Positions 10,511 to 22,419 of a stretch of DNA of 64,000 bases are shown here, in pieces. The stretch spans positions 186,001 through 250,000 of the forward strand of contig NW_017962918.1 in assembly GCF_001661345.1 (NCBI RefSeq), read 5' to 3'. The first letter of the stretch is position 1, and each line of letters opens with the position of its first letter. Source of the stretch: Ascoidea rubescens DSM 1968. Lineage: Eukaryota > Ascomycota > Saccharomycetes > Ascoideales > Ascoideaceae. The notes beneath the pieces were generated by a model that saw only the letters and a program-made list of their open reading frames with translations, searched no databases and was not told where the DNA came from. The translations under genes were made by a program, and so were the position numbers.

Positions 10511-11920
10511 ATGAGCCAAATTGAGAATGTTTGCTGCATGAATGAAAGAAACTGATGAATGTGGCCTATTTTATTATTTGGGATTTGGTTTTGAATCTCA
10601 ACGCTGTTCACGTTGCATTTGATTCCGTTTGCCATACGATGTAAAGTGAAGGATTTGCCTCTGATGTATTGGACGAGGTGCTATAGAAAAGGATTTGTGG
10701 AATAGTAGTGTTTGTTGACTTGGATCAAATTTATGGTATGGTTGGTGTTGAGGCTGTCATTATTATGAGCTGCTCAGGTATTTTGGTGTAAATAGCCAAA
10801 TATTTTTACTAATAGGAAAAATTATAACCAACTCATTAATGAATTGTATTGCAATATTTTGCAGGTCTTCAATGTTGAACAGGTAACCGCTATTTTCTAT
10901 GCTGCTTCTTTTTCTTACACCATCTCCGCTGAATTTTTTTTTTAATAATTCACAGACCATCGCAGATTTACATTTACTGACGCACAATATTTGCTTATCG
11001 ATTTGGTAATGATGCTTTTGCTAAAACCGCAGGTTCAACAACATTAGCTTCTGCTGTTTTCCAACCATGAAGAAGGCAAAATTAAAATGATTCAGACGGT
11101 GCTGTTTTAGCAACTGGACTTTTGGCTATTGAATGATTGGGACCACGGCGCGTTTCTGCAGGTTCATCAATTCTAGCAGAAGCATTTGTTGATGTGGCAG
11201 CTCTGAAATGGCTTCAAACAGGATCTGCTGCTATTTCTCTGATTGTTGATACTATCTAGCGAGCTGATATTGACTATAAACGGGTCTACCTTGATATTGA
11301 TGCTTGCAAACATATGAGCGCCAACGCTGATTGGTCATCGAGATGGCTCATTATTGAGGTCAAAGGGCAGATATTGGGAAATCTGTCACTGCTGTCCAAT
11401 GAATCGTTACGGTGTTGTTTGTCAGTTGTGGATAGTTATAAAAAATTTTCTGGGCTGCCAATATTCCACTTTTAATTTTAATAACAGCTTCCACAGATAA
11501 GCTGCAGTGTCTTTGATTCAAACTTTATTTTTATTATTTGAAAGGTACATCATCTGCTCAGTTAGCACCTTGAAGATTATATAATTGTCTTGTTCCACCA
11601 TCTGCTGTTGAGTAAATCAGTACGAAATGGTTCGCGGATCAAATTATTGAGGAGGGCCTGTTTCAAAAAACTCAGTTAACATCAATTGTATTTCTGCTGT
11701 TGATGATTCTATGTATGACTCATCTCTCAAACCAAATGCGACGCAAACTATAAATAGGTCGTCTGCACGACAGGCCACCGCACCCTTTGCAATTCTTTTT
11801 GTTGAAATTGTTGGGATCAGGCCAACTGTGGAGTTGAAGAGACTCGTCAGTCATAGACAGTTGCTGATGATTAATCAAAGTATGATGTTGTTGCTACGAA
11901 TGCAACATGATCATTAGCTT

Positions 11921-12564
11921 TTGCTCGAATGTTATACTATATTGAATTTTCAAAACGATTATCGGATAAACGGTTCAATCAGTCAAATCAGAAACAGGTT
12001 TGCATCCAACATTATCAAACGAATTTGTCATTCTGAAGAAATCAAACATAAAATGACAGTTGCTTATGAGGCTCATCAAAATGGCGTCGCTAAAAGTTGG
12101 CACAAATCAATCATGACACAAACCACCGAAGTCTCAGTTAAAGCAAGTGCTTCTGATTTGATGTGCAATGAGTCTGTGGTGTTCGTAGTGCTTTTACCAA
12201 ATGCCATTCTCACGAAACGTGCGACACTTTTGATTACGCTTTCTCACTTACTGTACAAAAATGATCAGCTGCTGCGTTGTTGGATTGGTTTGGATGCGCC
12301 GCGTATGCATTGATATTCAAACCAATCAGGCAAACCAAGCTTGGTGATACAAGTGTTCTCAGGGCTTCTGCTCGCTACGAAATGCTTAGAAAGACCTTCC
12401 ATTTAAAGGACTATCTTACCAGCTGTGTTGATGGTAGACGTTCTTCTTGCTTTGATAAAAGCAAATTTTCTATTAAAGATCCATCGTTAGCGGCATTGGA
12501 GCTCACACCTCCATCTGCCGGTAGGGTAACCCCTATTGCTGCTGGTCAAATGAGAGACGGATAA
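11921..12564 (+). mobile_element. Integrase C-terminal half and linker of copia fossil B
   Basis: Two overlapping open frames of 130 and 95 codons carry the family's AYEAHQNGVAKSWHKSIMT and, after it, FGCAAYALIFKPIRQTKLGD, then YEMLRKTFHLKD. These match the copia segment PQQNGVAER...AR and the later FGC.AYA....R.KLD..S...IFVGY. A proline-rich stretch (ALELTPPSAGRVTP) marks the linker before RT. Confidence 0.85.
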
Positions 12565-13054
12565 TAAGACCACTACTACAAATGGTGAAAATTACATTTT
12601 TGCAACTACTTCAGACTATAGCTCTAAAAGGAACTCCAATCATGATGCTAAGTGTTTTCCATTAGTTCAAAATGATGACGTGAAAACAGTTGCCAATGAA
12701 AAAAAAGGTTGTTGAATTAATCCAGTTTTCTCTGAAGATTCTGATGAGGTTGTCGTTAAAAACCTAATGGTCAATCCGATATAGACCAACTTGCCGCAAA
12801 AAATAAAGTTTCTCAAAGTGATGTTGATGACGCTCAAAAAAAAATTTCTTGGTTAACAAATGATTCAGAGATTTCCACTATAGACGGGCCTCCTGGGACT
12901 TATTTGGCTGCTGCCTCATTGCCGCTACTACGATCCAACTTGATTTTTTGACCTATTGTGTAGCGACGGGTAATTGATTATGTCTTCATGCGATGCCTGG
13001 CATTGCTACTTACACTTTGGTCCATCTCCCTACGTGAACCAGCTCAATCGACGG

Positions 13055-14270
13055 TCCTTCGGTGTTTCCAAGCAGGTGAGCAGCAGCGGGTGATATTTCA
13101 ACAGCCAGACCAGTTGCAATTGATTATTTTCTGTTTGAACATATTTATTATCTGCAGACAATTAGTCCAGTAATTGGATATCAAAGTGCTTCAGTCATTC
13201 CTGCTGTTGCAAGATCGCAGTCATTTAAGGGTCTTGAAATGAATGTGAGAACAACAGTGTTCCACGGTGTTATCGTTGCTGAAAATTCAATAAACATCCT
13301 CCTTCATATGTCAATGCTGAATATTCTGTGAAAATTTGGAGGTTAGCAAAATAATTCTATGGACGGAAAAAGTCTCCTATATGGGTGTTGAAGACGAAGG
13401 TGTATGCTTGCCAATTCATTGTTTTTCATGGTCTTTAGCTGAGCGTCGTGTGCGGGTTTTTTCAAACAACTAACAGAACTCTTTGCTAGTTTTATATCTT
13501 GATGAATTTATTACTGGTGGACCATTAGTTGGAACGGTCCAACTGGTCGAATCATATCCCACCTCGTTGTTCAAAGTGAAAGATCTTCGAGTACTTCGGT
13601 GGTGGGGTTTTGGACTTGATATTGATATAGTAAGGAAGTTATTTGCGAATCTATGGAGTGCTACGTCTGACTAATAGCTAAGTGGTAAAAGTGGATGAGG
13701 GTCATCTACTGGCCGCACAAATATGGATCAGCCCATATTTTATCTTGCTTGAAGCAGACGGCTTTGAGTTAGGAGCGGAAGAGCGAACCTTTTAAATATG
13801 AATTTTTTCATCGTTTCTTTTCGCTGCAAATTGCTTACCATTTGATTTAGATTTTGCTGCTGTGTTAAACAGTCGATCTCTTGGTTCTCTAAAAAGTATC
13901 CATCTAAGTTGCGCTAAAAGAATGTTGAGATAATCAAACTCAAACCCGTTTTCTACGCATTACAAAGCTGGGTTTTAGGCTAAGCTAGATGCATACTCTG
14001 ACAGTGATTGTGCTCTGGAGGTTAGTAATCGAAAATCAGTTTTTAGATATATTTTGCTAATCAAATAGAAGCCAGTTACTTGGAACTGAACAAAGCAGGC
14101 ATCGGTGGCCCTGCTGACGACTGATACTGAAAACATTTCCTTCAGTGAATTGGTGAAATAATTTCTGTTCCTATTGCACTTCTTGAAATCTATCGATGCA
14201 AATGATAATAAATCAATTATGTATTTGGATGACAAATTTGCTATCAAGTTGGTTTCCATCCTACCTTTGA
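13055..14270 (+). mobile_element. RT and RNase H of copia fossil B
   Basis: RT fingers are seen at about 13075-13250: a G-D-I-S-T-ARPVA segment, then the TISPVIGYQSASVIPAVARS motif. RNase H starts with AYSDSDCALEVSNRKSVF (about 13987-14045), the family's GY.DADWA....RKS.SG. KQASVALLTTDTE at about 14093-14130 corresponds to KQ..VALSTTEAE. It ends about 14290 in a CDDKFAIKLVS-like segment equivalent to CDN.SAI.L. Confidence 0.8.
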
Positions 14271-14290
14271 CATTTCCTTCAAGAGTTTTT

Positions 14291-15159
14291 CAATCAGGAA
14301 TCAGTTCTTGAAAAAGTTCTGCAATGTTGCTTTCACTCCGGCAGGAGATGATACTAAAGTAATGTTACTGATCTGGTTACTTAGGCTGTTTGCGTTTCAG
14401 TGTTCACATATTTCAATCAATAGCTCGGATGATGCAATAGTTGTTAGTATTGCGTTTGTTGTTTCCATGGTTTTTGCTTTCTCCAATAAGTATTGTTTGT
14501 CCGCTTCCTTATGGCGCATGGAGCAGCATAGTATACAATTGTTTGACTGAGAAAAGTAGTACTATTTTTTTACAGATTGCGTTGCGATTATTTAAGTCAT
14601 TCTCCTTCTTATATACAAAATGATTAAGTTCGACTCATACAGTAGTTCCTTTCATATTTAACTTGTTCAATTTTTTGACTATGGCATTGGCCTATTTCTG
14701 CATGGCAAGTCATTTTATATAGGAGTTCACGATTGAAGCAGGAAAAGCGGTCGGGACAAATGCGCTTTTGCAATTGAACGATCAGACCATTTAACGAACA
14801 GGCCTGGTGATATTGTTGACGCTCATTTCACTGTGCTTGTGAGCGGATGCTTGAAGATTATGTTCCATCCTCGCAGGTGGTGACCTTTGGCTATCGGTAT
14901 CGGTCTTTTGGAGGTTTTCCAAAAACTTTGACTTCATGGAGCCAATTGGCTGAAGTCCGGTTACTAAGATAGAGGAATCTGTTGTGAAACGTGCGGATTT
15001 CTACTTTCTTTCTGTCAGAGTCTGTTACCGGTGTGCCCATATGACACATCAAGATTTAACCTATTTCGCTATTCGAAGAGCCGGCGATCCGTTCTACGCT
15101 CTTTATGATTGCATTGATTTTTACATCATTAGATTTTCATAGAATCGGTATAGCAAGTT
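14291..15159. other. Gene-free stretch between fossils B and C
   Basis: About 0.87 kb has no recognised coding family. Short open frames at 14308-14623 overlap each other in different frames and look like chance in T-rich DNA. The right part, just before the C gag start, may hold the 5' LTR and leader of C (GGTATAGCAAGTT before the ATG), but no clear LTR match was found. Confidence 0.3.
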
Positions 15160-16489
15160 ATGAGTAAAATTGCGATTGGTCGCAGGCAGGAATGGCAGAA
15201 ACTATTTGATGCTGTTAGGTTTACTATTTAGGCTTGGGTGTGGTATCATAAAGCTGGTCAGCTTGGTTTGATGGTTCAAGGATTAATCAATTTAGATGTT
15301 ACTTCTATTGTTGATGGTGATTCAGACAAAGTTGAGGTTGCTTGAAATTTTAATTTCCATACGTTGGTCACTGGAGGAATGCTTCCGCGGTAAATGGAAA
15401 AGTTGAAAACGATCGGTGAAATGGCCGTGGACTACGGCTTCACGGCGATAGGCATTGTGATACTACTGGTGTTGAAGCTGCCGTTACTATTACCAGGTCA
15501 GATATTTGTGGTCGGCAGCGGAGCAGAAATCCAATAGGAGAGATTGCAATTAATTATTGAAAGAACTGCATCGGAATACTCTGAAAGTCTACAATAATAA
15601 TCAAGTAGCGGTTATTTCTCTGCTGTTTCGCTTCGAGCACCCCGTACCCTAGAAAACCTGTTGCTCAATTTACAAGCCCCCCCGAAATTTAGTAGTTGGA
15701 TGCAAATGTTTTAGCTAATTATCTTGGCGATGATTCGTTTGCCGGTAGCCCTGGCTCAACAGAATGAGTACCTGATGCTAGTGTACTATTCCAAAACTCC
15801 AAGCGGAATGGAATGCCAAGGAATCAATATCAACAAACAAAATTTTCTTTACTGAGTATTTTGTTCCAAGGGCAGTTCCTGCATCATCATCGACGCCGGC
15901 CGATGCTTCTGCTGCTGTAATGGTTCGGCATCCCGCCATATTCCATTGCAGGCCATTGGTTTAGTTGGTCAAAATAACTAGCAAGCTGATGTTATCTTCA
16001 GATGAGACCGCTCTTGATTTAATGCTTCGCCACATATTTGTGCCAACCGTCTTTTTTTAACCGAATTACTTTATTATTGAGATCAATTTGATGGTATTGG
16101 TGAGACTATCATTGAAGACCAACATGTTCATCATGTCATACTTCCAGATAGTAGTTCAATAGTAAACGATCCGCATCTTCTTCATAGTGTGGATTTGGTT
16201 TTAAGTTCTGCTGCTACAAATAAAGGAGGCTGCCTCTCTTTTAAAGGTGATTGTGTTTACTTGAATGGTGAATTAGCTGCTATGATTGCAGCCGCAGCCC
16301 TAGACCTAAATCTCGGAGCCCCATCTGGTGTTGCGTTAGTCAAATGGAATTGGGACGAAGCATTTGGTCTTCTCAGTGAGATTTTGCGGGGATATGAACA
16401 AAATGAATGACGTCTCGCCTGGTGGGTGTGCAAGAAGTGAGTCTTTTCACAAACGAGAAAAACCCGCAACAATTAATAAGTGGTTGACA

Positions 16490-16970
16490 AGAGAAGCCAC
16501 TGCCACTCTTCGTGTACTTCAGAATGAGATTGTTGGGCCCATGAAAGTTGTTGCTGCTGATTACAGTCGCTATATTGGAACCGTCGTTGATGATTACACA
16601 GGTTAAGATGTTGCCGCTTGATTTGCTACACCATCACTTGCTGTTTGAAAGATGGTTTACGATACTAAATCTACCTAACGATTATTGAGTAAAACGGTTT
16701 ATAGTGCGAAAAAAGACATTAAAATTCCATCCAAACAGTTTTGAGCCCTTTATCAAGCTGGAAGAATCAATATTTAAATGGCAGTTCGGTATAAGTCATT
16801 TCAAAATGGGGTAGTTGAACGTTGGCAAAGACAATCAAGGCGAAGGCTAGAACAATACCAATTTGATTTTAAGTTCGATCATTTGCGAAATAAAATCGTA
16901 ATGTGGGCGGTGTGTTTGGAATATTTAATTTCCACAAAACATCGTTCTGCGTTGACTACTTTTATTAACA
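16490..16970 (+). mobile_element. Integrase core of copia fossil C
   Basis: The segment VGPMKVVAADYSRYIGTVVD followed by DYTG (16537-16606) matches the copia integrase core D..GPM...ADGSRYF.T.VDDYTR. FQNGVVERWQRQSRR at 16800-16845 matches the later QNGV.ER motif and is nearly identical to FQNGVVERW of copy A. The spacing between the two is as expected for the family. Confidence 0.9.
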
Positions 16971-17219
16971 TATGCTGTTGAAAATGATGAGGCGCAGCTG
17001 TGTTGACGTGGCCGGATGTGGTGATAATTCCTTCGTTAGGAAACTATTCAGTCTGCCCAAAGTAAGTGATACAAGTATTCTTTGTTTTTGGGTGATTGAA
17101 ACAAGAGCAGAACTGCGTACGGAGTGGGCAATCTTTATAAGAGCTGTTCTTTTCTCAGTTCGTCTAAGCCTTTTGATAAATCCCAAATTGCTTTTTCAAC
17201 ATTAAATTTCTGCTGCGAT

Positions 17220-17670
17220 CCACCCAACTAAACTATCTGCTGTTGACATTATTCTTGTTGCTACTAGAGATGGGAGGGGAAATTTTTCCACTGCTATCAA
17301 TGACAAAAATATCACCACTACTGCATAAGACAATATATTAAGAAATAGCTACCAATAAGATGAGAGGAATACTAACATCGGCTTAGAAAATGAAGTGAAA
17401 GAAACTGTCGATGACAATGAAAATCATTCAAAGCAATCTGATAGGTCGGCTGATGATGCCGATCAAGCTGCTGATGCGAGCACCGTTGATTACTTTGATG
17501 AGGAGCAGTTTGCTAAGACCAAAGCACTGGTTTTAGAAAATCTTCCAGACATTGCAAATGTTCTTAAAAAGATCACCCATGATTCAAATGATGGCATAAG
17601 CAACAGCCCCATATGAAATATTTGGCTGCTGCCCTTATTGCCACTACTACACTCAATTCAAATTCAGTAT
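17220..17670 (+). mobile_element. Acidic linker and alanine-rich motif of copia fossil C
   Basis: AINDKNITTT (about 17295-17325) is followed by a strongly acidic open frame at 17395-17616 (TVDDNENHSKQSDRSADDAD, QAADASTVDYFDEEQF). The alanine-rich motif follows just after. This is the poorly conserved region between integrase and RT in copia polyproteins, here with a consistent acidic character in several copies. Confidence 0.65.
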
Positions 17671-18022
17671 ATCCAATGTCCAAAGTTGTTTGCCAATCGG
17701 GGTTTCAGACAATGAGTCAAAACTAAAACACGCAAGTTGATTTTAATTCTTCAAGAAATCCTTTCTTAACTGTAGCGAATCGTTGTTTATACATAATGCT
17801 AAAGAAGTTCTTATAAGTGCCGAACGTCAAAAAGATACCTACCCTGTTTTCTAAGATTATGGTTTAGATTACTGAACGTCACTGGAGTAAACCGCTCACA
17901 GTCACCGAGAAACGGAAGGTAAAAACCTGGGTAATTAATTTGTGCTTCTCGTAACTCAGTGTCCAGAGCGGAGACGATTCCCTCAATGTAGTAAAATATT
18001 TTACATATCCCGCAAAGCAATT

Positions 18023-18113
18023 TTCGCTTTGGCCGACTGGTGACTACTTGAGAGGGCCAGAAAATGTCCCCTGCAATCGCATAAAGAGCGGGGTTCAGAT
18101 CCCTCCAATCACA
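18023..18113 (+). tRNA. Possible tRNA relic (Ser/Leu-like), low confidence
   Basis: TGGCCGACTGG at 18030-18040 resembles a Pol III A box, as in class II tRNAs. GGTTCAGATCC at 18092-18102 resembles a B box/T-loop, with a mostly paired T stem around it. The total span of about 90 nt fits a tRNA with a long variable arm. The 3' side ends CAATCACA, but I find no matching 5' acceptor strand, so it is at best a decayed tRNA or tRNA-derived piece. The antisense frame over it reads RDLNPAL, typical of spurious frames over a T-loop. Confidence 0.2.
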
Positions 18114-18349
18114 ACTAAAGCGTTTCAAAAGAAACCAACTTGGTGTGAGACAGATGGAGGACTTGGGAATGCAACATTTCCATTCTACTGGAAAGGATCA
18201 ATTAACTCTTCAAATGTTGATTCATGGGAAGTACTTTTGCTTTGTGCGTCAAAACCGTTAGTCGGTTTAGCGGCTCGCTCGGCGGTTTGCTTCATTGCAA
18301 GGGCCCATTTCTATGAACAAGCGATTTGGCTACATTGCTGAAATTGTAT

Positions 18350-18620
18350 ATAAAATGTAACCATGTAAAAAAATAATTCAGTAGCATCAACCAAAAATAA
18401 TCGCATCAAGCCTAAACAAAAGTCCTTTGCTTCCAATCATGAAAGATTTTGTAAATGGTGAAATCCAACAAATATAATCTAATTGTTGCAGTTGAAAATG
18501 TAATATTTCTTCAGTCAATGAAACAAATGTATTGAAATACTGTAAATTCCCCAACAAAGAATGAAACCAACATTGGAATTCGGATCAAACCAAAAGCCAT
18601 AAACAACAAATTAAGATCTA
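18350..18620 (-). other. T-rich (minus-strand) 3' tract of fossil F
   Basis: An A-rich plus strand (AACCAAAAATAATCGCATC and similar) immediately beyond the RNase H end of F has the same position, length and bias as the tracts after A, D, E, H and K. No open frame is present. Confidence 0.45.
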
Positions 18621-18639
18621 TCACCAATTGACTCGTTGA

Positions 18640-18900
18640 ACCAATTCCAAGAGCGGGGTGAACAACGAACAACTGAACGGCTTTGTCAATTTATTAGAAC
18701 CAACACATTCAGTATCAACTCTTGCAAAAACACAATCAACAATGCAGAACGGTCTTATGAAATGATACCTGATTGAAATAAAGTTGAACATTCTATCATT
18801 GGTGGGATGGGTGGCCCACATGATACCAAACTTGTTATTCAAATATATTGTTGATTTACAAACATCTGTGACGATATATTCGAAAACCAGCAATGAGAAC
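18640..18900 (-). mobile_element. RNase H end of copia fossil F
   Basis: The minus strand reads NKFGIMWATHPTNDRMF, then ISIRYHFIRPFCIVDCVFAR, then VDTECVGSNKLTKPFS. It is the family's SAI.LA.HPTN.R.KHIDIRYHFIR...LTK.L tail in a single open stretch, and one of the best preserved RNase H ends here. Confidence 0.92.
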
Positions 18901-19743
18901 TGAGCCTTTTTCACCGATTCACTGAAGCAGATCTACTCATCTAGTTCGAGTGTCCAGTATCTGAGATTTCATTAATGAAAAACATACAGCCACCAACTGA
19001 CTTTCGATCAGCTGCGGCTGCAGCCCAAGTACTGTCAGAGTTTCAATGTTCATCAAATGAAAGAAGAGTCATGCAATGAACAGTTAATGGGCTTCAGTTT
19101 AGATGTGCTAATCTTTTTTTTGCGCATCTTCGGAGTATCATTCATGCCGACCCATGATAACGACGGAGCTACCATTCGCAAGTTGAGTGACGTATCAAAA
19201 GAAGACTGCCGGGAATGAAAACGATTCAATCATTGAGAGGCAATTCGATGATAGTTCACCTTCTACCGTGAACCATCTTCTCCTGATCAGCTTGCTAAGT
19301 ATTTCTCTTCATTGGTACGGCTTACAAATAACTCTCATCCATTTTACAATGTTGGCCATCTGTCACGTTGGTTTGCCTATTTCCTGAAAGGTATCGTCAC
19401 TTTATAATTTATCATGTCCTGGAGTCGGACCTGAAATACTGCCAGACCTTTTTTTGCGAACAAAAAACGAAAAAATGTTTTTACTAGGCTGCCCGTTGCA
19501 TCTGTTCAACTGCCAGTAATAATATCATCCATATTTCCTTTTACATTCCGGTGGTGATAGATCTTTAAACGAAAAATTGCTCCGTGTCCATCTGAAGCTC
19601 TTCGTCTGAGAAACGACCGGAGAGCGTTATTCTTTTTTTTTCCCCACCTCGAATGACTTTGACGCTGCAACTTCAAGACAGATGATAACACTTTGACTCC
19701 TTTTTCCTAGAACGTATGTTTCTGAATAATGAATTGCATCAAG

Positions 19744-20000
19744 TTAAGAAAACCGTTCCGCAACTACTCTGATTTTTGCAATTTCACCACTAGCGACTGA
19801 ATTCTTTGTAAACACCCAATGAGACCCAACCGGCCATTTTCTACAAAGGAGATGCACCAAAAGGTTGAGATTATTATGAAGCGATGCCTGAAGCTCTGAA
19901 AGACAAGTGTCATACCCTACTGGATTTTCCTGATGGGGAATAACATTAGTAGAGGCTGTTAGGGCCGCAGCCAAGTTAATCAGGAGAACTGTGTCTTTAA
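19744..20000 (-). mobile_element. RT start of copia fossil F
   Basis: One open frame carries LLINLAAALTASTNVIPH, then LCRKWPVGSHWVFTKNSVAS and GEIAKIRVVAERFS. The second and third parts match copia LP.G.KWVF..K...G.I..YKARLVA.GF. It shows directly that the alanine-rich motif sits 40-50 residues before the RT core. Confidence 0.9.
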
Positions 20001-21049
20001 TTACAGCTTTTGAATTATCTCTAAACGAGTTAAGCGCACTTGCAAATTCATAATGAATTTCCTGACAAACATTTTTGGTTTCATCAACTTGGACCAAAAA
20101 AAATTCAGCACTAGTGCTGGCATCAGCAACTTGATCAAAATTAGTAGTTGATACAACTGATTAATTTGAATAATCTTCTTTGTCATTTACTGCTTTTTTC
20201 ACTTCATCATGATGCTGATGTCAATATACTGATCATTTTTATTGTTGCTATTTTTCAATGTTTCGAACGAACCAATTGAAGTTATCATATCTTTGTCATT
20301 GGTAGCGGTGCCTAGTGATCTCCTCATTCCTCCAGCATGAGTTGTTCACTCATTAATGGCGAATGGAATTACTGGTTTAATAGCAGCTCATAATGTATCA
20401 TGCGAAGGCAATTTGTTTCCATGAAAAGGACTAGAAAACCAAACTACGACAGAGCTGTTTTGATGATTGTATTCACAATTGGCTGCTTTATTCATGCCGC
20501 AAAAAGCAAAATGTCGGAAAACTTATATATCACCAAACTTGCTTTGGCGTCTCTGTTTCGTGCTCTCCGCCGAAACAGCTGATCAAAATTCCTACAACAT
20601 AGCAGACCAGGCTGTGTTCCATAAAGTAAATCAAAAGACGTAGGCAGGTATCCACCAACATTTGTTGGAATTTCAATGAATGAAAACACTGGGCGCATCC
20701 CAACTTCATCTCAAAGGTAATTAGGAGCAATTGATGCTCTAAATATCTACCTGGAATTTGTCTTGCAGATTTCTGGCATCATTCAGCCACCCGACTATTA
20801 TGAGATCTACGATAAGTGGATATTTTTTGTATGTTACCTCTGATTAACGAGAAGCTGCAGACAGCCTCAACGATAATTCCTTGTTGCGTGCCGCAGTACG
20901 AACCGCAATATATTATCTTTCTTGAGTAAATTCAATATTAAAATGAAAAATAGATAACATTTTGTTTAAATTTAATCACTTTGAATTGCCTAAATCAATC
21001 ATCATATGGTTTATTGGAGCATCTGTCGGCTGGCTTGCAGGCAGCTGAT

Positions 21050-21525
21050 TCAATGTCTCGGTCGCTTTTCCTTTGCTACCTGACTACCACTGTGAACCAG
21101 CTGAAGCAGAAATGCGTATATTTTCACCATATCAATCGGAACAGTATATGATGGGAGACCTGAGGTGCCAAAGAGTTTAGTAATAATCAACGGAACAGCC
21201 GATGGGTCAACGAGACCTTCATGTAAACCTGAAGCCGCTCTCTTTCCAGCAAAAGCACCATTCAAATAAATAAAATCATCTTCAAGTGAAAAGAAGATTT
21301 TTTATCTCTAGCAATTGACATTCAAAGTAACTGCGCCTTATGAGAAACGGAATGATAATTGCTTATTGATCCACCATTGAAAACCATTATAATACCAATA
21401 TCTTTTACTTGAATGATAGTGTCACCAATACCGGCAATCAGGCCTGAAAGAAAAGATTTCTCGCCGAACTATCCATCCATAGCACAATTATGTTTGGAAG
21501 CACCAGAGTCAAAATTTTGCTGTCT
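21050..21525 (-). mobile_element. Protease and pre-integrase region of copia fossil F
   Basis: The minus strand shows DSGASKHNCAMDG at about 21475-21515, the copia aspartic protease active site D-S-G-A-S. LSGLIAGIGDTIIQVKDIG follows. The pre-integrase frame at 21265-21050 contains AFAGKRAASGLHEGLVDPSA, similar to the AGKRAAF segment of A near 1685. Of the copies here, this protease site is the clearest. Confidence 0.88.
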
Positions 21526-22419
21526 GTAATTCATCACCAGCTAGATAGTTACGTTTAGCGACCAAGCAGCCTTCAAGTGATCAATTGTGGGGTCTTCCAA
21601 AAGAACGTCACCAGCAAATCCATCTGCCTGATTTGATGATACAGCGCAAACTATTCCTGGTGGCAGTCACTAGCTAGCCAACTGTCCCCTTCCGTGTCAA
21701 CGATACCATGTCATTCTTTTTCAATTTGACTTCTTGAACGGCTCCCTACCAACGGAGAACTTCTATGTTGAACAGGTGTAACTAGCCAATGCATTATCAG
21801 CAAGCTGCTTGACCCAAATTTATTCATCAGTAAATGCAATTTGGTTACGGTCAGTAATTTGAACAACAACCGTTTCGCACTAAGTGCAGTCTGCAACAGA
21901 GAGGGATTAGAGATGCGGAGCGACTTGATTGGTGTTGCTGACCTTGAGAGTATTGAAAAGGAATCCATTAACGAAGTTAGTGTAATCCGTTTAATTGGAT
22001 AATGTACTTCGTCTAATCAAAAGTGGCAAACCAGATATGTTGATAGCTGTTTCCAGGCCAACTGTGCTATAAAGTTGCACCAAGATATCCAATTCTTTAT
22101 TTTCATGCCACTTACTCAGTCGCACCCCCTCCAATAGAGCAGGAGTTAATCCGCCAGTATCCATTTTAAGGGAAATAGAATTGCAAGGAACCATAACTTT
22201 GGCAAAATCATTATCGGTGACAAATAGAGCACTCTCATGATAAACGGTTGATCCAACGGACCAAAGTGGGCACGAAGATAAGTTACACCTAACTCCAAAT
22301 TGAGAAATTTGCAGCGTCCGTAAGTATTTCTGATTCTTGTCAGCAAAGTTTTGCAACTAGGTTTATGGCCTGTTAATCCAAATACATGCAAATATATCGT
22401 TGTGAAACCCTATATATCA

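Larger units (their letters stand above)
10511..14290 (+). mobile_element. Ty1/copia fossil B, near full-length internal region
   Basis: It begins ATGAGCCAAATTGAGAATG, the clearest family gag start after G. Integrase signs lie at 12061-12099 (AYEAHQNGVAKSWHKS) and 12287-12340 (FGCAAYALIFKPIRQTKLGD). An alanine-rich motif sits near 12900. RT fingers lie at about 13060-13320 (TISPVIGYQSASVIPAVARS), and RNase H at about 13985-14260 (AYSDSDCALEVSNRKSVF). Recognisable pol ends near 14290, somewhat short of the HPTN site, and no T-rich tract follows. It is heavily broken and old. Confidence 0.85.
15160..17720 (+). mobile_element. Ty1/copia fossil C, partial (gag to linker)
   Basis: The gag start ATGAGTAAAATTGCG at 15160 matches G and B. 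The pre-integrase block lies at about 16080-16410 (HHVILPDSSSIVNDPH, GGCLSFKGDCVYLNG), integrase at about 16490-16960, the acidic linker at about 17220-17616, and the alanine-rich motif YLAAALIATTT-like at about 17622-17665. Recognised sequence stops there, so RT and RNase H are not seen and the copy is partial. It is broken and old. Confidence 0.8.
18630..22400 (-). mobile_element. Ty1/copia fossil F, near full-length internal region
   Basis: On the minus strand: leader at about 22400 (TTGATATATAGG, then ACAACGATAT, like B); gag to about 21.56 kb; protease at about 21520-21420 (DSGASKHNCA); pre-integrase at about 21265-21050; integrase to about 20.5 kb; linker; alanine-rich motif NLAAALTASTNV at about 19.97 kb; RT from about 19.9 kb (PVGSHWVFTKNS); RNase H at about 18880-18640 with HPTNDRMF. 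The full family order is preserved over about 3.8 kb. It is broken in many places and old. It carries an LTR-like block upstream. Confidence 0.85.

Noticed and set aside
17811-18128. 105-codon minus frame reading RDLNPAL
   Set aside because: This wording typically arises opposite a tRNA T-loop; no protein family is recognised.
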